From Mauremys mutica (Eukaryota; Chordata; Testudines; Geoemydidae), in contig NC_059077.1 of assembly GCF_020497125.1 (NCBI RefSeq), forward strand, positions 23,692,840-23,756,839: a stretch of 64,000 nt of DNA, read 5' to 3'. Under the pieces are notes generated by a model, which saw only the letters and a program-made list of their open reading frames with translations, was not told the origin of the DNA and did not search any database. Position numbers and translations under genes: made by a program. This document shows, in pieces, positions 43,542-55,926 of this stretch (position 1 is its first letter; every line of letters starts with the position of its first letter).

Positions 43542-45689
43542 ACTACTGCTGTTCGTTTTTTATTTCTTTCTGGGATTAGAGAGAGGACTTCAAGCCATCA
43601 TCTTTGACAATCATTGATTTTGCTAGTGAATCTAATCATCATATAATTTTATTGCCTTATTCTCAGAGGCAGAAAACTGAGAAAACAAATGAAAAAACAA
43701 TTTAATCAGTTTTATTTGAACTGTTTGGAATATATCTGTACAACTGTACAATATTAAAATCAATGAGATTTAAAGAATGGCAAACACAAAAATGATAAAA
43801 CTTGCACAAGTTTCTCTCTGTGACATATCTTACACGTGTTACTCATGAATTTAAAGAAATACCATAAAAATATGAGTTCAGGAGAAGGTAGCTAACAGTT
43901 TTAATAATTAGCTTTTAGTTCATTGATTAGATGACTTGTGTAGACCTATTTCCATTTTCTACACTTTAAAAGCATATTTAACATTACACTCATCCTTTTA
44001 AATCAAATTACTAGTTTTTATTAAAAAATATTTCAAGTCTTTCAAATACTAGATTTTTTAGCACTTTGTGATTTTATGCAACAATACATTCTAGATATCA
44101 GTGTATGCATACAAACAAATACACACAATTGCTGTACTCCTATACTATTTCAATTTTCCTTTAGGGACGTATTTCAAGAAAAAGTCTTTTCCTAACAGTC
44201 CTATCCACTGTAAGTCATTTTTAATCATTTACATTACTGGATTCTTTCGGCATTACCATCATGATCAGGTCTCCTTTGGACTGAGCACTGTATGAAGAGA
44301 CAACCCTTTCCACAGAGCACTTAATCCTTCATTCCCGCAATATCCCCAATGTCAGTAAAATGCAATTATGCTGTTTGAATAAATTTGAGAGAGGGCATAG
44401 AAGAAAAGGGGGAAACAACTCTGTCAGAATTTCCAATTTAAGGTCCTGGTTCAACAAAGTACTTAAACACTTTGTTGATTAGGGATGGTTTGTTGAATCA
44501 AAGCCTAACTTTTGTCCACTGTTTCTTACATCTTTCACTATTGCCTTCCACATTAGTGTTTGTTCCTTCCACATTAGTCATTCCTTATATAATTTCAACT
44601 ATTACTTCTGGCAGTGTTTTGATTCTCATGAAAAAAGTGTTAGCTGCACTTCAAGGAAACTGTTGTCTGTTAGTAAAGCAAAGAAATGCTTAAACGTGAA
44701 TGTATTTCAGTGGCTATTGCACACAAGCACACCATTTATTCAGCCATCACTAGCATCAATATTCAATTAGTGCTCTGGGGAAAACAAATGTTTGTATTAG
44801 CTTCACCCTTAGTACAAACTGATTCTGGCAACAGATCAGAGGAACGTGTGACTCATGAGAAAAGTACTTAAATGACCTATTGTTAGAGAAGAAAATCTAC
44901 ACATGGATATCTTGTTCTCATAAAATTCAACTCTATGCATTAAGGTTAAGATACCTACCATGAGTCATCTGTTCATCAGGTGGTTATAATCAAAGTAAGC
45001 CTGGTAGAACAAATTCTTCTGCAGTGTCAACTCTGTCTCTCTAGAGGAACAGCACTATAATTATTATTTGCACATTCACAGCATCAATTTTACCCCTTAT
45101 TAGCTAAGGATTGCAGATTAGAAAATTATTCTGAAAGTGTAATGATCCCTCAAGAATATTTCTAACTTCCTGCCAATCACTCCTCAACATGGTGAGAGAG
45201 AACAAATTCCCTAGAGTTTCAGATACTAGAGTTAGTTTCCAGGGCGCTGGGCAAACTCCAGCTCACATGATTACACTGTGCTTACTCACATTCCCTCTCC
45301 AGTTTAAAATGGATATGTTATTCTTCACTCTACCTCCTAAAAATAAATTGTTCAGCAGTTCAACAGCTGTCCTATTTCTATCATGAAAAGTGGCTGAATT
45401 TCATCTGCGGACAAATAGGTTCTGTAAAACAACTTGGGATCCTCAATAATAATTACAGATAAAAAAAACAAACACAGGATGGACCCTGCTCAATTAATGA
45501 ACAGCTAGTAAATATTTGGGTTTATCCTCATTTTTCAGTGTGTGGCCTAAGGCCTTGTTTACCACACATTATTTACAACCCTGCTATGAGGACTGAATTA
45601 TTAATTTTCCCATGGGCTTTTCTAGGCGCTCACCACTATGGTACTTGATTGCTTCACAAACATTAATTAATTCATCTTCACAAAGCCCC
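43542..45689. other. Intergenic, unique AT-rich DNA
   Basis: No gene, RNA gene or known repeat recognised. Confidence 0.5.
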
Positions 45690-46070
45690 CGAGGTGAGAG
45701 GTTAGGGAAATGTTGAACTGAGGCATGGAGAAATTAAGGCAAAAAGTTTCCACTAATTTTGGGTGCCCAATTTGAGAGGCCTAGCACCTGAGTTTTCAGA
45801 ATACTTAGCATTAATAGCACTTTATATATTCAAGCACAGCTCCCATTGACTTCAGCTGCAGTTGTGAGTACTCAGCGCTTCTACAAATCCAGGGTCTCAA
45901 GTTGGGCACCCACAAAATGAGGAACACATAATTAGTGTCCACCTGTGAAAGGTATGGTTCAAGTGATTTGCTTGTCATTACACAGGACCTCTATGAAACA
46001 TGGATAGAATCCAAGTCTCTAGTGCACCATTCAGTTGCAGTAACCATGAGACCATCCTTCTCCTTTGGTC
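45690..46070 (+). repeat. Old SINE-type repeat (MIR/CORE-like)
   Basis: The order GAACTGAGGCATGGAGAAAT, CTCCCATTGACTTCAGCTGC, AGTACTCAGCGCTTCTAC, CAAGTGATTTGCTTGTCATT, GGATAGAATCCAAGTCTC and a CATGAGACCATCCTTCTCC end is a common sauropsid dispersed form with MIR-like 3' half. Diverged. Confidence 0.5.
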
Positions 46071-46424
46071 TATTTGCTACAAACCATCCAACTTCTGCAA
46101 CAGATGGGAAAGGGGTCCTACAGGCAATAGCCTTCTTTATTACACAATCCTGGACAGATTCAGCCTGTGCACTGAACAAAGCAGGCGTCCCGTGGAAAAA
46201 CATTATGTGATCATGTAACTGAAGACTATATCACAATGTATACACACAAGTGAGCCACATTAATGTTTCACAGGCAACCTTAGTTCTGGCTTTTCTTAAC
46301 TTCTGAGTGCTTAATTTTGCCACCTTAATAATGTTCTTTTAACATAGTGTATAATATCATTTTTAATAAAGCAAATTGTAAAAACAGAAATTCCATCATG
46401 TGGCATCATAATGATAGCCATGTG

Positions 46425-46490
46425 GGTCACCAGCAGGGTTGGAACCTTTCGATCCACTGCACAGACCTCTGCCACTTGAGCTAATAGACT
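46425..46490 (-). repeat. tRNA-like SINE or tRNA pseudogene remnant
   Basis: Minus strand TAGCTCAAGTGGCAGAGG (box A, near 46483) and AAAGGTTCCAACCCTG (box B, near 46440) are about 40 bases apart, and the 3' end reads GCTGGTGACCC. The box B core differs from GGTTCGAATCC. I read it as a tRNA-derived repeat, not a functional tRNA. Confidence 0.5.
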
Positions 46491-46499
46491 AACTAATAG

Positions 46500-47190
46500 C
46501 AATACTGGGTGTCATCCTCTATGTGGACCAAGCACTAGAGGGGATCTGATACACACACTTTGCCAGTCACAGATATTTGCTGACAGCAGAGGAACGATGA
46601 GACTCAGGAATCTTGGGTTCCATTTCAGGCTTTGGAGGGGAATGTGCTCAGTTGGGACAGATGCTTCTACCCAATTTCCCCAAGCTTCACCCCTTTTTTG
46701 CCCCATCCCCTCCACCATGCCAAATTTATGCATCTTCCTTACACCTCACTCCTTGTTCCAATCCCATTCTCCTTGCCTACCCATCCCAGTCTCCACTCTT
46801 TAGGCATCACATGCCAGTCCTAGTCTCTGTGCCCAGGTAGGCCTAGTCTCCCCCACTGGGATCACTCTGACTCCCAGTCTTTCTCCCTCCCACACCCAGT
46901 TCCAGTTCCCCTTTCTGTCTCCTCATCCAATCTCTCTCTTCCCCTCAGCAGTTGGCTTCCCAATTCTCCTTCCCTGGATTCTTCATGTCAGCCTTCTCTC
47001 CCCCACCTCCTTTGCTCCTGGTCCCAGTCTCTTTGACCAGCCAGTCCCAGTTCTCTCCCAGCACCCCAGGTCCTTGTCACATCTGTCTCTTCCTCTCTGC
47101 CCTCTTTCCCCACCCCCACTAGTTTGTAGTCCCAATCTCTTTATCCAGCTAGTTCCAGTCCCCCTAACTCCCAGCTCTTTGCAGGGAGTG
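46500..47190. repeat. Pyrimidine-rich degenerate minisatellite
   Basis: From about 46660 the plus strand is dominated by C and T with recurring CAGTCCCAGT, TCTCTTTGACCAGCCAG and CTCTTCCCC motifs (for example 47010-47060 and 47130-47165). Tandem origin is likely but units are too diverged to count. Open frames here are artefacts. Confidence 0.55.
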
Positions 47191-47869
47191 TTCATGACAG
47201 AATGTGCACACAGTGTGTGTTTAGAATGTACAGTAATACAATAGTTTTGTTCATCTCTTTTTTGTCCCCTCACTTCTGCTTTTGCAGGTATGCCTCTTCT
47301 CTCCTGCTCAGTTTGCTGTCACTGCACATTATGTGTGCTACGCTGGTTACTGAGTGTCAGAGTAGCTTTTTACATATACTGTTAAGGAAAATGTGACTCA
47401 GAATAATTCTTTTTTAAAATTAAAAATACAAGGTAATAACTACTCTGCTCAAAGTGAGCAAGAAAGAAACCCTGAGCTAGTTCCTATCCTTAACAGATTG
47501 TTTCTTACAGATTATTTTTGTGTTGTGTTACTACTTCATTATAATGCGTATTGCTGTTTGTTGTTATTTAAACTCTGAATAATTACTTCCATAGTTGGAT
47601 TGGATGACTATGAGGGCCAAGAAAATTATGGCCTACCTCCCATACTAATCTATAACACGTCCCAGACCCTCTCAATATAGTATGGATAAATACTCTCAGA
47701 AGGCTCTATACTATTCCCATTAACTGAAGTAAGAGCAGGATCAGGCCGAGACGGGCTTGCCCAATGAAACACAGTGAATCAGCAGCAGAGCTGAGTTCCT
47801 GACTCCTAGCACCATACTCAATTTATTTGCTGAAGTGGGATCTCTTTTTTTATTGCAGGTTATTTGAAT
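47191..47869. other. Intergenic with a MIR fragment
   Basis: 47736-47815 on the minus strand reads GTGCTAGGAGTCAGGAACTC, CTGCTGATTCACTGTGTTTC, ATTGGGCAAG, a MIR 3' region. Otherwise no recognised feature. Confidence 0.55.
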
Positions 47870-48101
47870 AGTTAAAACAACCAATGTTCCAAGGGGGCCC
47901 CCTCTTTGCCTCAGGCATTTTCCATTGTCTCGGGGAATGAGGTGTGTATTCTGTTGTTGATGTTTTTGCATATTTGTCAGCCACTGATTTCCAACAAAAA
48001 TAAACAAGCCATTTGATTTTCTGAGCTGAATATTGAGTTACAACATCACTAACTCTTTTCCTCAAAACTTCATATTTTCTTCTCCTCACCACACTGCAGC
48101 A

Positions 48102-48419
48102 CTAACACAACCAAAGGAGCCGACTTTCTAATTTCGCCAGGGTCTCGGCCCCAGGTCCCATCTCCATTCTACCCCTCATGTTGTCCGTTTGCTCCCCCAT
48201 TAGCCTCAGCATCGCCTCCTGCCTCTGCTCATCGTGCTCACTTAATGCTTTCCTGGCCTCTGCCACTGAATGCCTCCATGCATTAAACTGTGCCCTGCCA
48301 GTGCAGGAGGACTGCGTGAGCTCGGAAAACATGTCACCGTGAGTGCGGGTTTTTTTGCCTTCTAATCTGCAATAACCTCAGGGCCAGAGATGATAGGGGG
48401 AGCACAGAAACATTTGCAC
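48102..48419 (-). pseudogene. Harbinger Myb/SANT-like protein, exon 2
   Basis: A pyrimidine-rich acceptor (TTTTTATCCCCCGCAG on the minus strand) precedes 48419. One frame reads ANVSVLPLSSLALRLLQIRR and ends at a stop (48334); the next frame reads MFSELTQSSCTGRAQFNAWR and EARKALSEHDEQRQEAMLRL, a charged coiled-coil region, to 48102. A frameshift near 48335 separates them. Order, splice sites and charged tail fit the C-terminal exon of the same Harbinger protein. Confidence 0.75.
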
Positions 48420-49319
48420 CTGCGGGGGATAAAAAGGGAGAGTAAAATTTAAGATGATACATTTCTGAGAACAAAAGAGAGACTCTTTCACAGTGAAGCA
48501 AGCAATTCACAGCAGACAACATATGTGCTTTAGGTACGAGGTTGCATTTTGCCTTTTATATTGAGCGCCTGTCGGTATGGTGACACATCACACATGGCTG
48601 GGCAACAGAATTTGGTTTCCAAGCAGCCATGGTAAGCCAAAGGGTACCCGGGGTTGGCTTCTTTCACCTTCATAACATGTGGGAATGGTTTCAAAATGCA
48701 GCGCCCTCCTTTCCCATGGCAAACAATGTGGGTTAGGTTTCACATTTAAAAGGAGGGGCTGCGGTTTTCAGGTGGATATGCAGCACACACCTCCCCCCAT
48801 GCCACTGCTTGGCTATTCTCTGGGATGATCCCTTCATCCCTCTCCCCACCGTGTGGCTAGTCTCTGGGATGATCCCTTTTAGCCCAGCATGAACGGGGTC
48901 CTTTTAATATTCCTTTACAAAAATTCCCCTATTTCAACCAGGTGACCATGAATAATATCACTCTCCTGAGGCTAACACAGAAAGATATATACCGAATGTT
49001 GCCCCAGGAACATTCGCTGCCATGCGTTGTGCCGCAATGATTCCAGACTACTTGCTACTTGCTTGGTGTGGTAAAGTGTCCTACCGTGGAGGACGAAATA
49101 AGGCAGCCCTCCCCAGAAACCTTCTGCAAAGGCTTTCAGAGTACCTCCAGGAGAGCTTCATGGAGATGTCCCTAGAGGATTCCCGCTCCATCCCCAGACA
49201 CATTAACAGACTTCCAGTTGCTGTATTGGCCGCAAATGCATCCCAATTCTTCAGGGCAAATCAAACATTAAACACTATTGCTTTTTAACCCTGTACTGTA
49301 GTTACAAATGTGCACTCAC

Positions 49320-49982
49320 CAGAGGTGCCTTCTCTGGCTTCAGGCTCATGGGAATGGATTCACCGCTTGCCTGTTGCGCATTCTCCTCCTCTTCCTCATC
49401 CACAAAATCCTCCTCCCTGTTGCGTGAGACTCCCCCCTTGCAGGTGTCCATGGACAGTGGTGGGGTAGTGGTAGGGTCCCCCCTAGAATGCCATGCAGAT
49501 GATCATGCGGCATGTATGGGCTCTGACCTGGAGCAACCATTTGCCTCCTTTGTCTTTTGGTAGGCTTGCCTGAGCTCCTTAACTTTCATGTGGCACTGCT
49601 GTGTGTCCTTGTTGTAGCCTCTGTTCACCATGTGCGATTTTAGCATATATATTAGCATTTCTTCTTTTGATCGGAGTTCAGTGTGCACAGATTCTTCTCC
49701 CCACACAGCAGTCAGATCCAGTGTCTCCCTTTCGGTCCATGCTGGAGCTCGTTTGCGATTCTCGGGGGGGGGGGCTGCATGGTCACCTGTGCTGCTGAGC
49801 GCACCACACTGACCAAACAGGAAATGAAATTCAACATTTCCCCAGGCTTTTCCTGTGTACCTGGCTAGTGCATCGGAGTTGAAAGTGCTGTCCAGAGCAG
49901 TCACATTGGAGCACTCTGGGATAGCTCCCAGAGGCCAATACAATCGAATTGCGTCTGCACTACCCCAAATTTGACCCAGCAA
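49320..49982 (-). pseudogene. Harbinger Myb/SANT-like DNA-binding protein, exon 1
   Basis: Minus frame. RKRAPAWTERETLDLTAVWG starts a Myb/SANT-like trihelix domain (second tryptophan at VWGEESV), followed by MVNRGYNKDTQQCHMKVKEL and RQAYQKTKEAN, the Myb/SANT helices of the DNA-binding protein encoded by PIF/Harbinger elements, which works with their transposase. The frame meets a stop after EPIHAA (49503) but similarity-like acidic sequence continues to 49320, where CTCTG|GTGAGT is a good splice donor on the minus strand. Dead through the stop. Host genes of the MSANTD type share this fold, but the terminal repeat 160 bases upstream ties this copy to the transposon. Confidence 0.8.
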
Positions 49983-50145
49983 GATGGATTTTAGCGCTAC
50001 TCCCCTTGCCGGGGAGGAGTACAGAAGTCAATTTTAAGAGCCCTTTAGGTCGACGGAACGGGGTTGGTCGTGTAGACACATTCATTTTAAAATCAACCTA
50101 ATCCAGCTAAATTCGACCTAACCCCATAGTGTAGACCAGGGCTAT

Positions 50146-50506
50146 GGTGCCACAAGGACTTCTCGTTGTTTTTGATGACACAGACTAAGGCCAGGTCTAC
50201 ACTGGGGGAGGGAGGATGCGAGCTAAGTCGGTCTAAGTTATGCAACTTCAACTACGAAAACAGCATAGATGAAGTCAACGTACTTAGAGCTACTTACCAC
50301 GGTGTCTTCACTGTGGTAGGTTGACTGTTGCTGCTGCCCCGTCGACTCCAGTACTCCACCAGAGCGAGAAGCATAGGTGGAGTCGACGGGAAAGTGCTCT
50401 GCAGTCAATTTATCACGTCTTCACTAGACATGATAAATCGACCTCTGCTGGATCAATTGCTCCAGGGTTAAGTGTAGACATGTCCTAACACGGCTACCAC
50501 TCTGAA
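50146..50506 (+). mobile_element. Penelope-like tail split by a MITE
   Basis: 50146-50185 (GGTGCCACAAGGACTTCTCG, TTGTTTTTGATGACACAGAC) and 50489-50506 (CACGGCTACCACTCTGAA) are one PLE tail. Joining needs removal of 50189-50485 and one TAA. The upstream side abuts the Harbinger remnant directly, which probably inserted into the same PLE. Confidence 0.85.
50189..50485. mobile_element. PIF/Harbinger-type MITE with TAA duplication, inside PLE tail
   Basis: 297 bp. TAA at 50186-50188 and 50486-50488. Termini GGCCAGGTCTACACT and (minus) GGACATGTCTACACTT. Interior hairpins: CCCGTCGACTCCAGTAC-type with GGTGGAGTCGACGGG and TTTATCACGTCTTCACTAGA with TGATAAATCGA. The insertion point lies in the conserved ACTAACACGGC of the PLE tail. 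Confidence 0.92.
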
Positions 50507-53269
50507 ATCTCTTTGCAGCTGTTTTTCTGTGGCTTCTCTTGCTGGCTTCCCTGTTCTTCCTGCACAGCTCTCTTCTTCTCCAATGAAGCCTCTGCACTCA
50601 GACACTGTTTGAGAACTACTGCACTAGTCTGAATGGAAAATGCTCTAAATCTAATTTCTTTTAAGGGGTTAAAACAACAAAAGTAACAGAATTCATGGTG
50701 ACTGTAAGTTACTACACCATCTGCTAGTTGTTCTGTGACCTATGTGAAATCAATCTGGAATTCACAGTTTAGGCCTTACTGGAACAGTGTCCATATCACA
50801 GAAGCCACCACCACACTGGCATTGCCTGTTAGACTCTGCAAAGACACACACAATTGAGTAAGATGGGGAACAAACAAACTTCTTATTCAAAAGGGTTGAG
50901 GTTCATTACAAAGGCAGAGTGAGGGAAACAGTTACTCTGGTTGTTACCTATGCTGTAAACATTGCATGGATTTCATTCTCCAGGACTCAAAATGCAGCAC
51001 ATTTCCTGAGCACTAAAATTCACAACAACAAAACCTTAGATCACTATATAATCCTTTTCTAATTTACAGGGATGTAATGAGGCTTCATTAATTTGTTTGC
51101 AAAGAACAAGCAGATCCTCAGATGAAAGAAGCCACAGAAGTGCCTAAAAGGGGAGCAAATCTGCTACCTTCATTTTATAGAGTAAAGTGCTATTTGAGGT
51201 AAGGATGACAGAATTAATAGAAGAGAAAAAAATAGCAACCTGGTCCCTGTTACTGATCAGCTTTCATCACGAAGCATGAGCGAAAATAAAATCTATCTTA
51301 GTATGTACAACTACCCAGGTTATATCTGGACTTAAAATTAGCCATTCATTTAAAATCCAAATAAATTATTTAAATCTCTGCTTGAGGCAGTGAATTTAAC
51401 AGGCTGAATGCACATTGTGGGGAATACTGTAAACACACTGTGAAAAATCTTTTATGGAAACTCCCATTTATCCAAATAAATTTCAGGCTGCCTAGTCCAG
51501 TCAGATGAACATGATTCTGCTGCATTTTCATTGCCTTTTACATTTATCTATTATTTATTTCATTGTGATGAAGACAAACCTAAGGACACTTAATTAACAG
51601 GGATGGATAAGATAGTTCAAATAATTAAGAGTCAGCACAAAACTTCACCCATACAGGAAACTGAACACTGACATTTCAAAACGGTTTGATTGACTTTTTT
51701 TTTTTTTAATTGGCCCTTTACACATTCTGTCTCTGTACCTACAGTAATCCAGCTGGGCCAGAAACAGAAGCAAGAGATTATTGGACTGTCTTTTGTTCTG
51801 CATTGCACAGCAGCTAACACAATGTGGTCCTGGGTCCCTGACTCACGCTCTCAGGAACTACGGTAATACAAATAGTACACAGTAATATTGTCATGGTGCT
51901 GTCAAACCCAATGAAACCTGGGAATTATGGATATCTTGCCAGAGAGCCACATTCTCACACACTTTTCTTTCTGCCCTGAAACGTCAACTCTGCCATACAG
52001 GGGAGTGACTTTGTAGCTAGTGGAAGGGGTGCTCTTCTCTTTGGTTCTCTACTCCCTTCTTTGGCCATGTGCTTATAACAATGAGGCTGATCAAAAAGGA
52101 AGGAATGGGTCTGACAGCATGGGAAAAACAAAAGCAGCACTCCCATGCTCTTTACAGGCTCAGGGAAGTTACAGAGTCCAAACTGCAGTGCACACGCACC
52201 AACATTTCAAAAAAATATTCCTGGAATAATTCTGAGAAGACATCAGAGCAGTGAAGTGGGGGGCTTTGGAATTTCACCTAACCATTAGGGTCCCTCTTGT
52301 GTGCTTCCTGATCAACTCCTATGCTGCTTAACAAGTTTCCCAGTCTCCTACAAATCACTCACCCATCCCCCTAATCAAGTTCTCTCTCCGCTTTCCAAAA
52401 TCAGTTACTTATTAGGTATAGTAACCGACCTCTTATATCAATTAGGGCTGTGCCCTGCAACTAAATCCCCTCTGACCTCTCCAGACCCTGCCATAGCTGC
52501 CTCTCCACTGCCTGCACAATAATGCCATCCAGCTTCAGTAGGCACAAAACTTTAAAAACAAAATATACCTACCCATCCCTCAATGTTTGTGCATTTCTCT
52601 CTCTCTAGTGCATGTTCATGCACATATTCTGGATCACTGACTGGGACAGAAGGTTGCTGGAGCCAGTCATAAAAACCTGGAAACTGTAACAGTCTTTAGG
52701 AGAAGTTAGAAGGCAATCCCTATTGTAGTCAGGCTTTCCATTAAATATCAAGGCAGGCGCTATACTTCATTAAATTTCATCATTTCAATTGATCAAAGAT
52801 GCCATAGCAATAGGTGCCGCATAAAAGTAAGTATTCTCTCTCCTATCTTATGTTCCAACTTTTTTTCATAAATAACAAGAGTAAAAGTGAGCAAACTCCA
52901 GATCTCCAAACCACCCACAGTTATCTTTTCAACTCAACTACACTCTGTTGCTGCTAGTGCTCAGCATGCACAGAGAAGCAAAGACAAAATTACTAGAAGG
53001 GAGAGGTGCATGTTGGCAGCAATAAAACAGTCTTCAACATCTAGCACAAACATCTTTCAGCTGAATGGGCTGGCCTGCTTTGAAGTCATCTCTATGTACA
53101 CCTATACCCATATGTGAAATTGGCCATCTAAGTGGACTTGAATATCACTGTTTGCCAGGCTAAAAGAACCAAATTAATTTATAGATAGCACAGGCTCAAT
53201 TTAACTGTTTATATTGTTGATTTTACAGAAACACTTTACATATATAGTTTACCTCTGCTTTATAAACCT
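50507..53269. other. Intergenic, mostly unique AT-rich DNA
   Basis: Near 50605-50625 GACACTGTTTGAGAACTACTG looks like a hAT right terminus with no recognised left end. The rest shows no recognised feature. Confidence 0.45.
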
Positions 53270-54005
53270 GAAGAAACCAATTATATTAAAAAAGGATAAT
53301 ACTATGACAGACATTGCAACACCATGCAATATCTTTGGGGACCATATTGTATTAAGTTTATGTATCACTGTGGGCCAAGGACTGTAACCAACTTCAAGGA
53401 GGGAGGGTTATCATTGCTTCTCCAGGAATCAAAAATAAGGTGAGGGTGATTAAGGTATCACCCTCTGGGGAGGCTTACAGATCCTGATTCAAACTGGGTT
53501 TTTCCAGAGACTAATAAAGAACTTTTGGTATTAAAAAGCCTGGGTTTAAGGCTCAGGGCCTTCTTTTTGATCCAGTGAACAGACTGAACTTTCCGTCCCA
53601 AGGGAGGCTCCCACCCTTGTGGAACGGTTGAAAAGACTTTAGTTGACAAGGTCTTCATAAGACTGATGGGTGACTTAGTATGTTTAATGCACATCTAAAT
53701 CTGTTGATTGTTTTTATTATGTTTTCTTTGTAGAAAGAAACATGCTTTTACTTTAAGAATAAATATACTTGCTTTTGAAAAAAAACTGTGTGGTTACTTC
53801 AACTGCAGGCAATACACTGTTCATAGACTTTGGGGAGAGAGAGCGAGAGAGAGAGCAAGCAATGCACAGGAGCTGTCCATTGGGCAGACTGGCTTGCTGG
53901 GGACAGACATATAAGGCAGAAAGCTCTGCAGCCTTAACCCACCCCAGTAAGATTCATCACCAGAGACAGGAGATGTTAGGAGATCAGAGACTTGACTGAA
54001 CACTC
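53270..54005 (+). mobile_element. Possible solo LTR
   Basis: Contains AATAAA at 53758-53763 in TTTAAGAATAAATATACTTGC followed by GTGTGGTTACTTCAACTGC, an arrangement seen at the R/U5 boundary of ERV-type LTRs, and a (GA)n run at 53836-53862. Ends and target duplication were not defined. Confidence 0.4.
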
Positions 54006-54053
54006 CTGGAATAAACCATGGAGGGTGGGGGAAAAAATACAGGTTCAGTTACT

Positions 54054-54308
54054 GTGGACTGCTCTACATTAGAAATGAAAGTTTACCTACATTGCTCAGG
54101 GGTGTGAAAAATCCACACTGCTGAGTGGCATGATTAAGTCAACCTAGCTCCCCAGTGTAGATAGTGGTAGGTTGGAAGAATTCTTCCATCAACCTAGCTA
54201 CCGCCTCTTTGGGAGGTGGATTACCTACCCTGATGAGAACCCCTCCAATCAGAAGAGCTACAGTGGTGCAACTATGCCAGTGTAGTGTTTTAAGTGTAGC
54301 CATACCCA
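54054..54308. mobile_element. Harbinger-like MITE
   Basis: GGACTGCTCTACATTAGAAA at the left is an imperfect inverted copy of TTTTAAGTGTAGCCATACCC at the right. TCAGGGGTGTGAAAAATCCA (shared with 28666-28892) and GAAGAATTCTTCCATCAACC lie inside. Confidence 0.65.
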
Positions 54309-55673
54309 AATAAACAGTGAGAGAAACATCCTTACCCTTCCCAATTCTGGGGTTCCCTGTGCCTCTACTGTATTAACAAATGAACCAGACTCCCTATGAT
54401 TCTTTGTGTTCCCGTAACTCTTTGTATATAAAACCCCATGATCCTTTGGTTCATCCACAAAGTGTTTTGTAACTATAATTCTAGTGCTTTGTATCTATGA
54501 TTCCAGGGACTCTGTATTTAAGTTGAATTTTAGTGTGTGACCAACTGATGGAATGTGTATAATATTTTTACCCTGACCCTACTGACTCATGGGGAATGTG
54601 TCCAGGAAGGGACCACTAATGATTGAGGAGGGATATTTGTTATGTCTTCAGTGATCGATGAGATGACCTACTGAGAAATGTTTTTAGCTCATTACCAATG
54701 CCACAGGCATTTTCTATAATAAGAACTTAGTCACAGATAGCTTTAGCTTATTGATTAGGTAAGAGGAGATACCATAAGGGGAATGCTATATGTAGATCAG
54801 TAATGGAAAGCACTTCTTCTTTGTCCCAAGTACAACATGTACGGAGGGTAGTTTCTGGGAGTGAGTTGGGGTGAATCAAGCTGCAAAGTCACTTTTCCAG
54901 TCTTCAGATTGGTTTGGTATTGATAACCTTTCTGTATTGTGCTGTATTAATCTTGACTAAATCTTTGATTAATAAATTCCAATTGAGCCTGATTATTTGA
55001 AGTTTTATTAATAAATCAAAATTGAACCTAACAACTGTGCATATGTCTGGGTTAGTATGGAGCAGAGGCAATCTGTATTTCAAGACTTGTACAGAGCTCA
55101 GCAAAATCTCATTACTTAAAAATAAATTTCCTCTAGTCTAGAAAATAAAAAGCGTTATATAACGCACATGTCCTCAGCAGATTCATTTGCAAAAATCACA
55201 GCTAAATTCCTGCTGTAAAGGAAGCAAAATATTTGCATCTGTGGAAACTCAAGAGCCTTACATAAAAGCAAAATAAGGCAGATACCTCTGATTTAATTGA
55301 AGTATAAACTATAATGTTAAACAAACTAACATTACAGAATCTCTTGTAGGTTCAGTGCATAATTATATTCATACAGGGAGATTGCCAAATTGAGGTCCGG
55401 TAACCTGTTGACAACAACTGTGTTTGTTGATATCACGTAACAGCAGCACCACGGGAAGCTTGTCATTTTGGCCTAAATTAAATCAAACAAGGCAATTAGC
55501 CAAGAGAGAATAGTGTGGATAAGACAATGAAAAACAAAAGGAGAGAGGGACAGAGCATTCAAAGGCATAAAAAGTGACGCAGAAAATGGTTGCAACTTGG
55601 ATTTCTTTTTCATACATAAAGTGTCTGAGGGAAATAAGTTATGTTAAAATAGATGTTTTCATATTAGTTTCTA
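54309..55673. other. Intergenic, no recognised feature
   Basis: AT-rich unique-looking sequence. Confidence 0.5.
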
Positions 55674-55926
55674 AGGGCATGGCTACATTAGAGAGAAATG
55701 TAACTGCTCTAAGTCAATGGAAGAGTGCTCTCCTGTCAGCTTAACTACTGCAGCATCTGTGAACAGCAGAAGCTATGTCGGCGGGAGAAGCTCTCCCATT
55801 GACATAGCGTTGTTCACACCGGCACGTATGTTGGCATAACTTATGTCGCTCAGGGGGATGATTTATTCACCCCCCTCCCCGAACAACATAAGTTATGCTG
55901 ACATAAGCTGTTGTGTAGACATAGCC
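55674..55926. mobile_element. Harbinger-like MITE
   Basis: GGGCATGGCTACATTAGAG at the left is inverted as GTTGTGTAGACATAGCC at the right. Interior palindromic parts include GGCGGGAGAAGCTCTCCC and ACATAAGTTATGC/GCATAACTTATGT. Flanked by TAA and TTA, consistent with a mutated TWA duplication. Confidence 0.72.

Larger units (their letters stand above)
47870..50142 (-). mobile_element. PIF/Harbinger DNA transposon remnant
   Basis: The right end on the plus strand, CATAGTGTAGACCAGGGC (50125-50142), is the terminal repeat; minus strand starts GCCCTGGTCTACACTATG. Inside is a two-exon Myb/SANT gene on the minus strand. No transposase (DDE) gene was found, and the other end is not defined; 47870 is approximate. 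The terminus matches that of the MITEs at 15020, 29140 and 50189. Confidence 0.75.

Noticed and set aside
46425..46490. Functional tRNA gene
   Set aside because: Box B is diverged from GGTTCRANYCC and I cannot draw a full cloverleaf; a tRNA-derived repeat remnant is more likely.
49022..49288. 88-codon plus-strand frame
   Set aside because: Antisense to the intron of the Harbinger Myb/SANT gene; no domain and part of the transposon.
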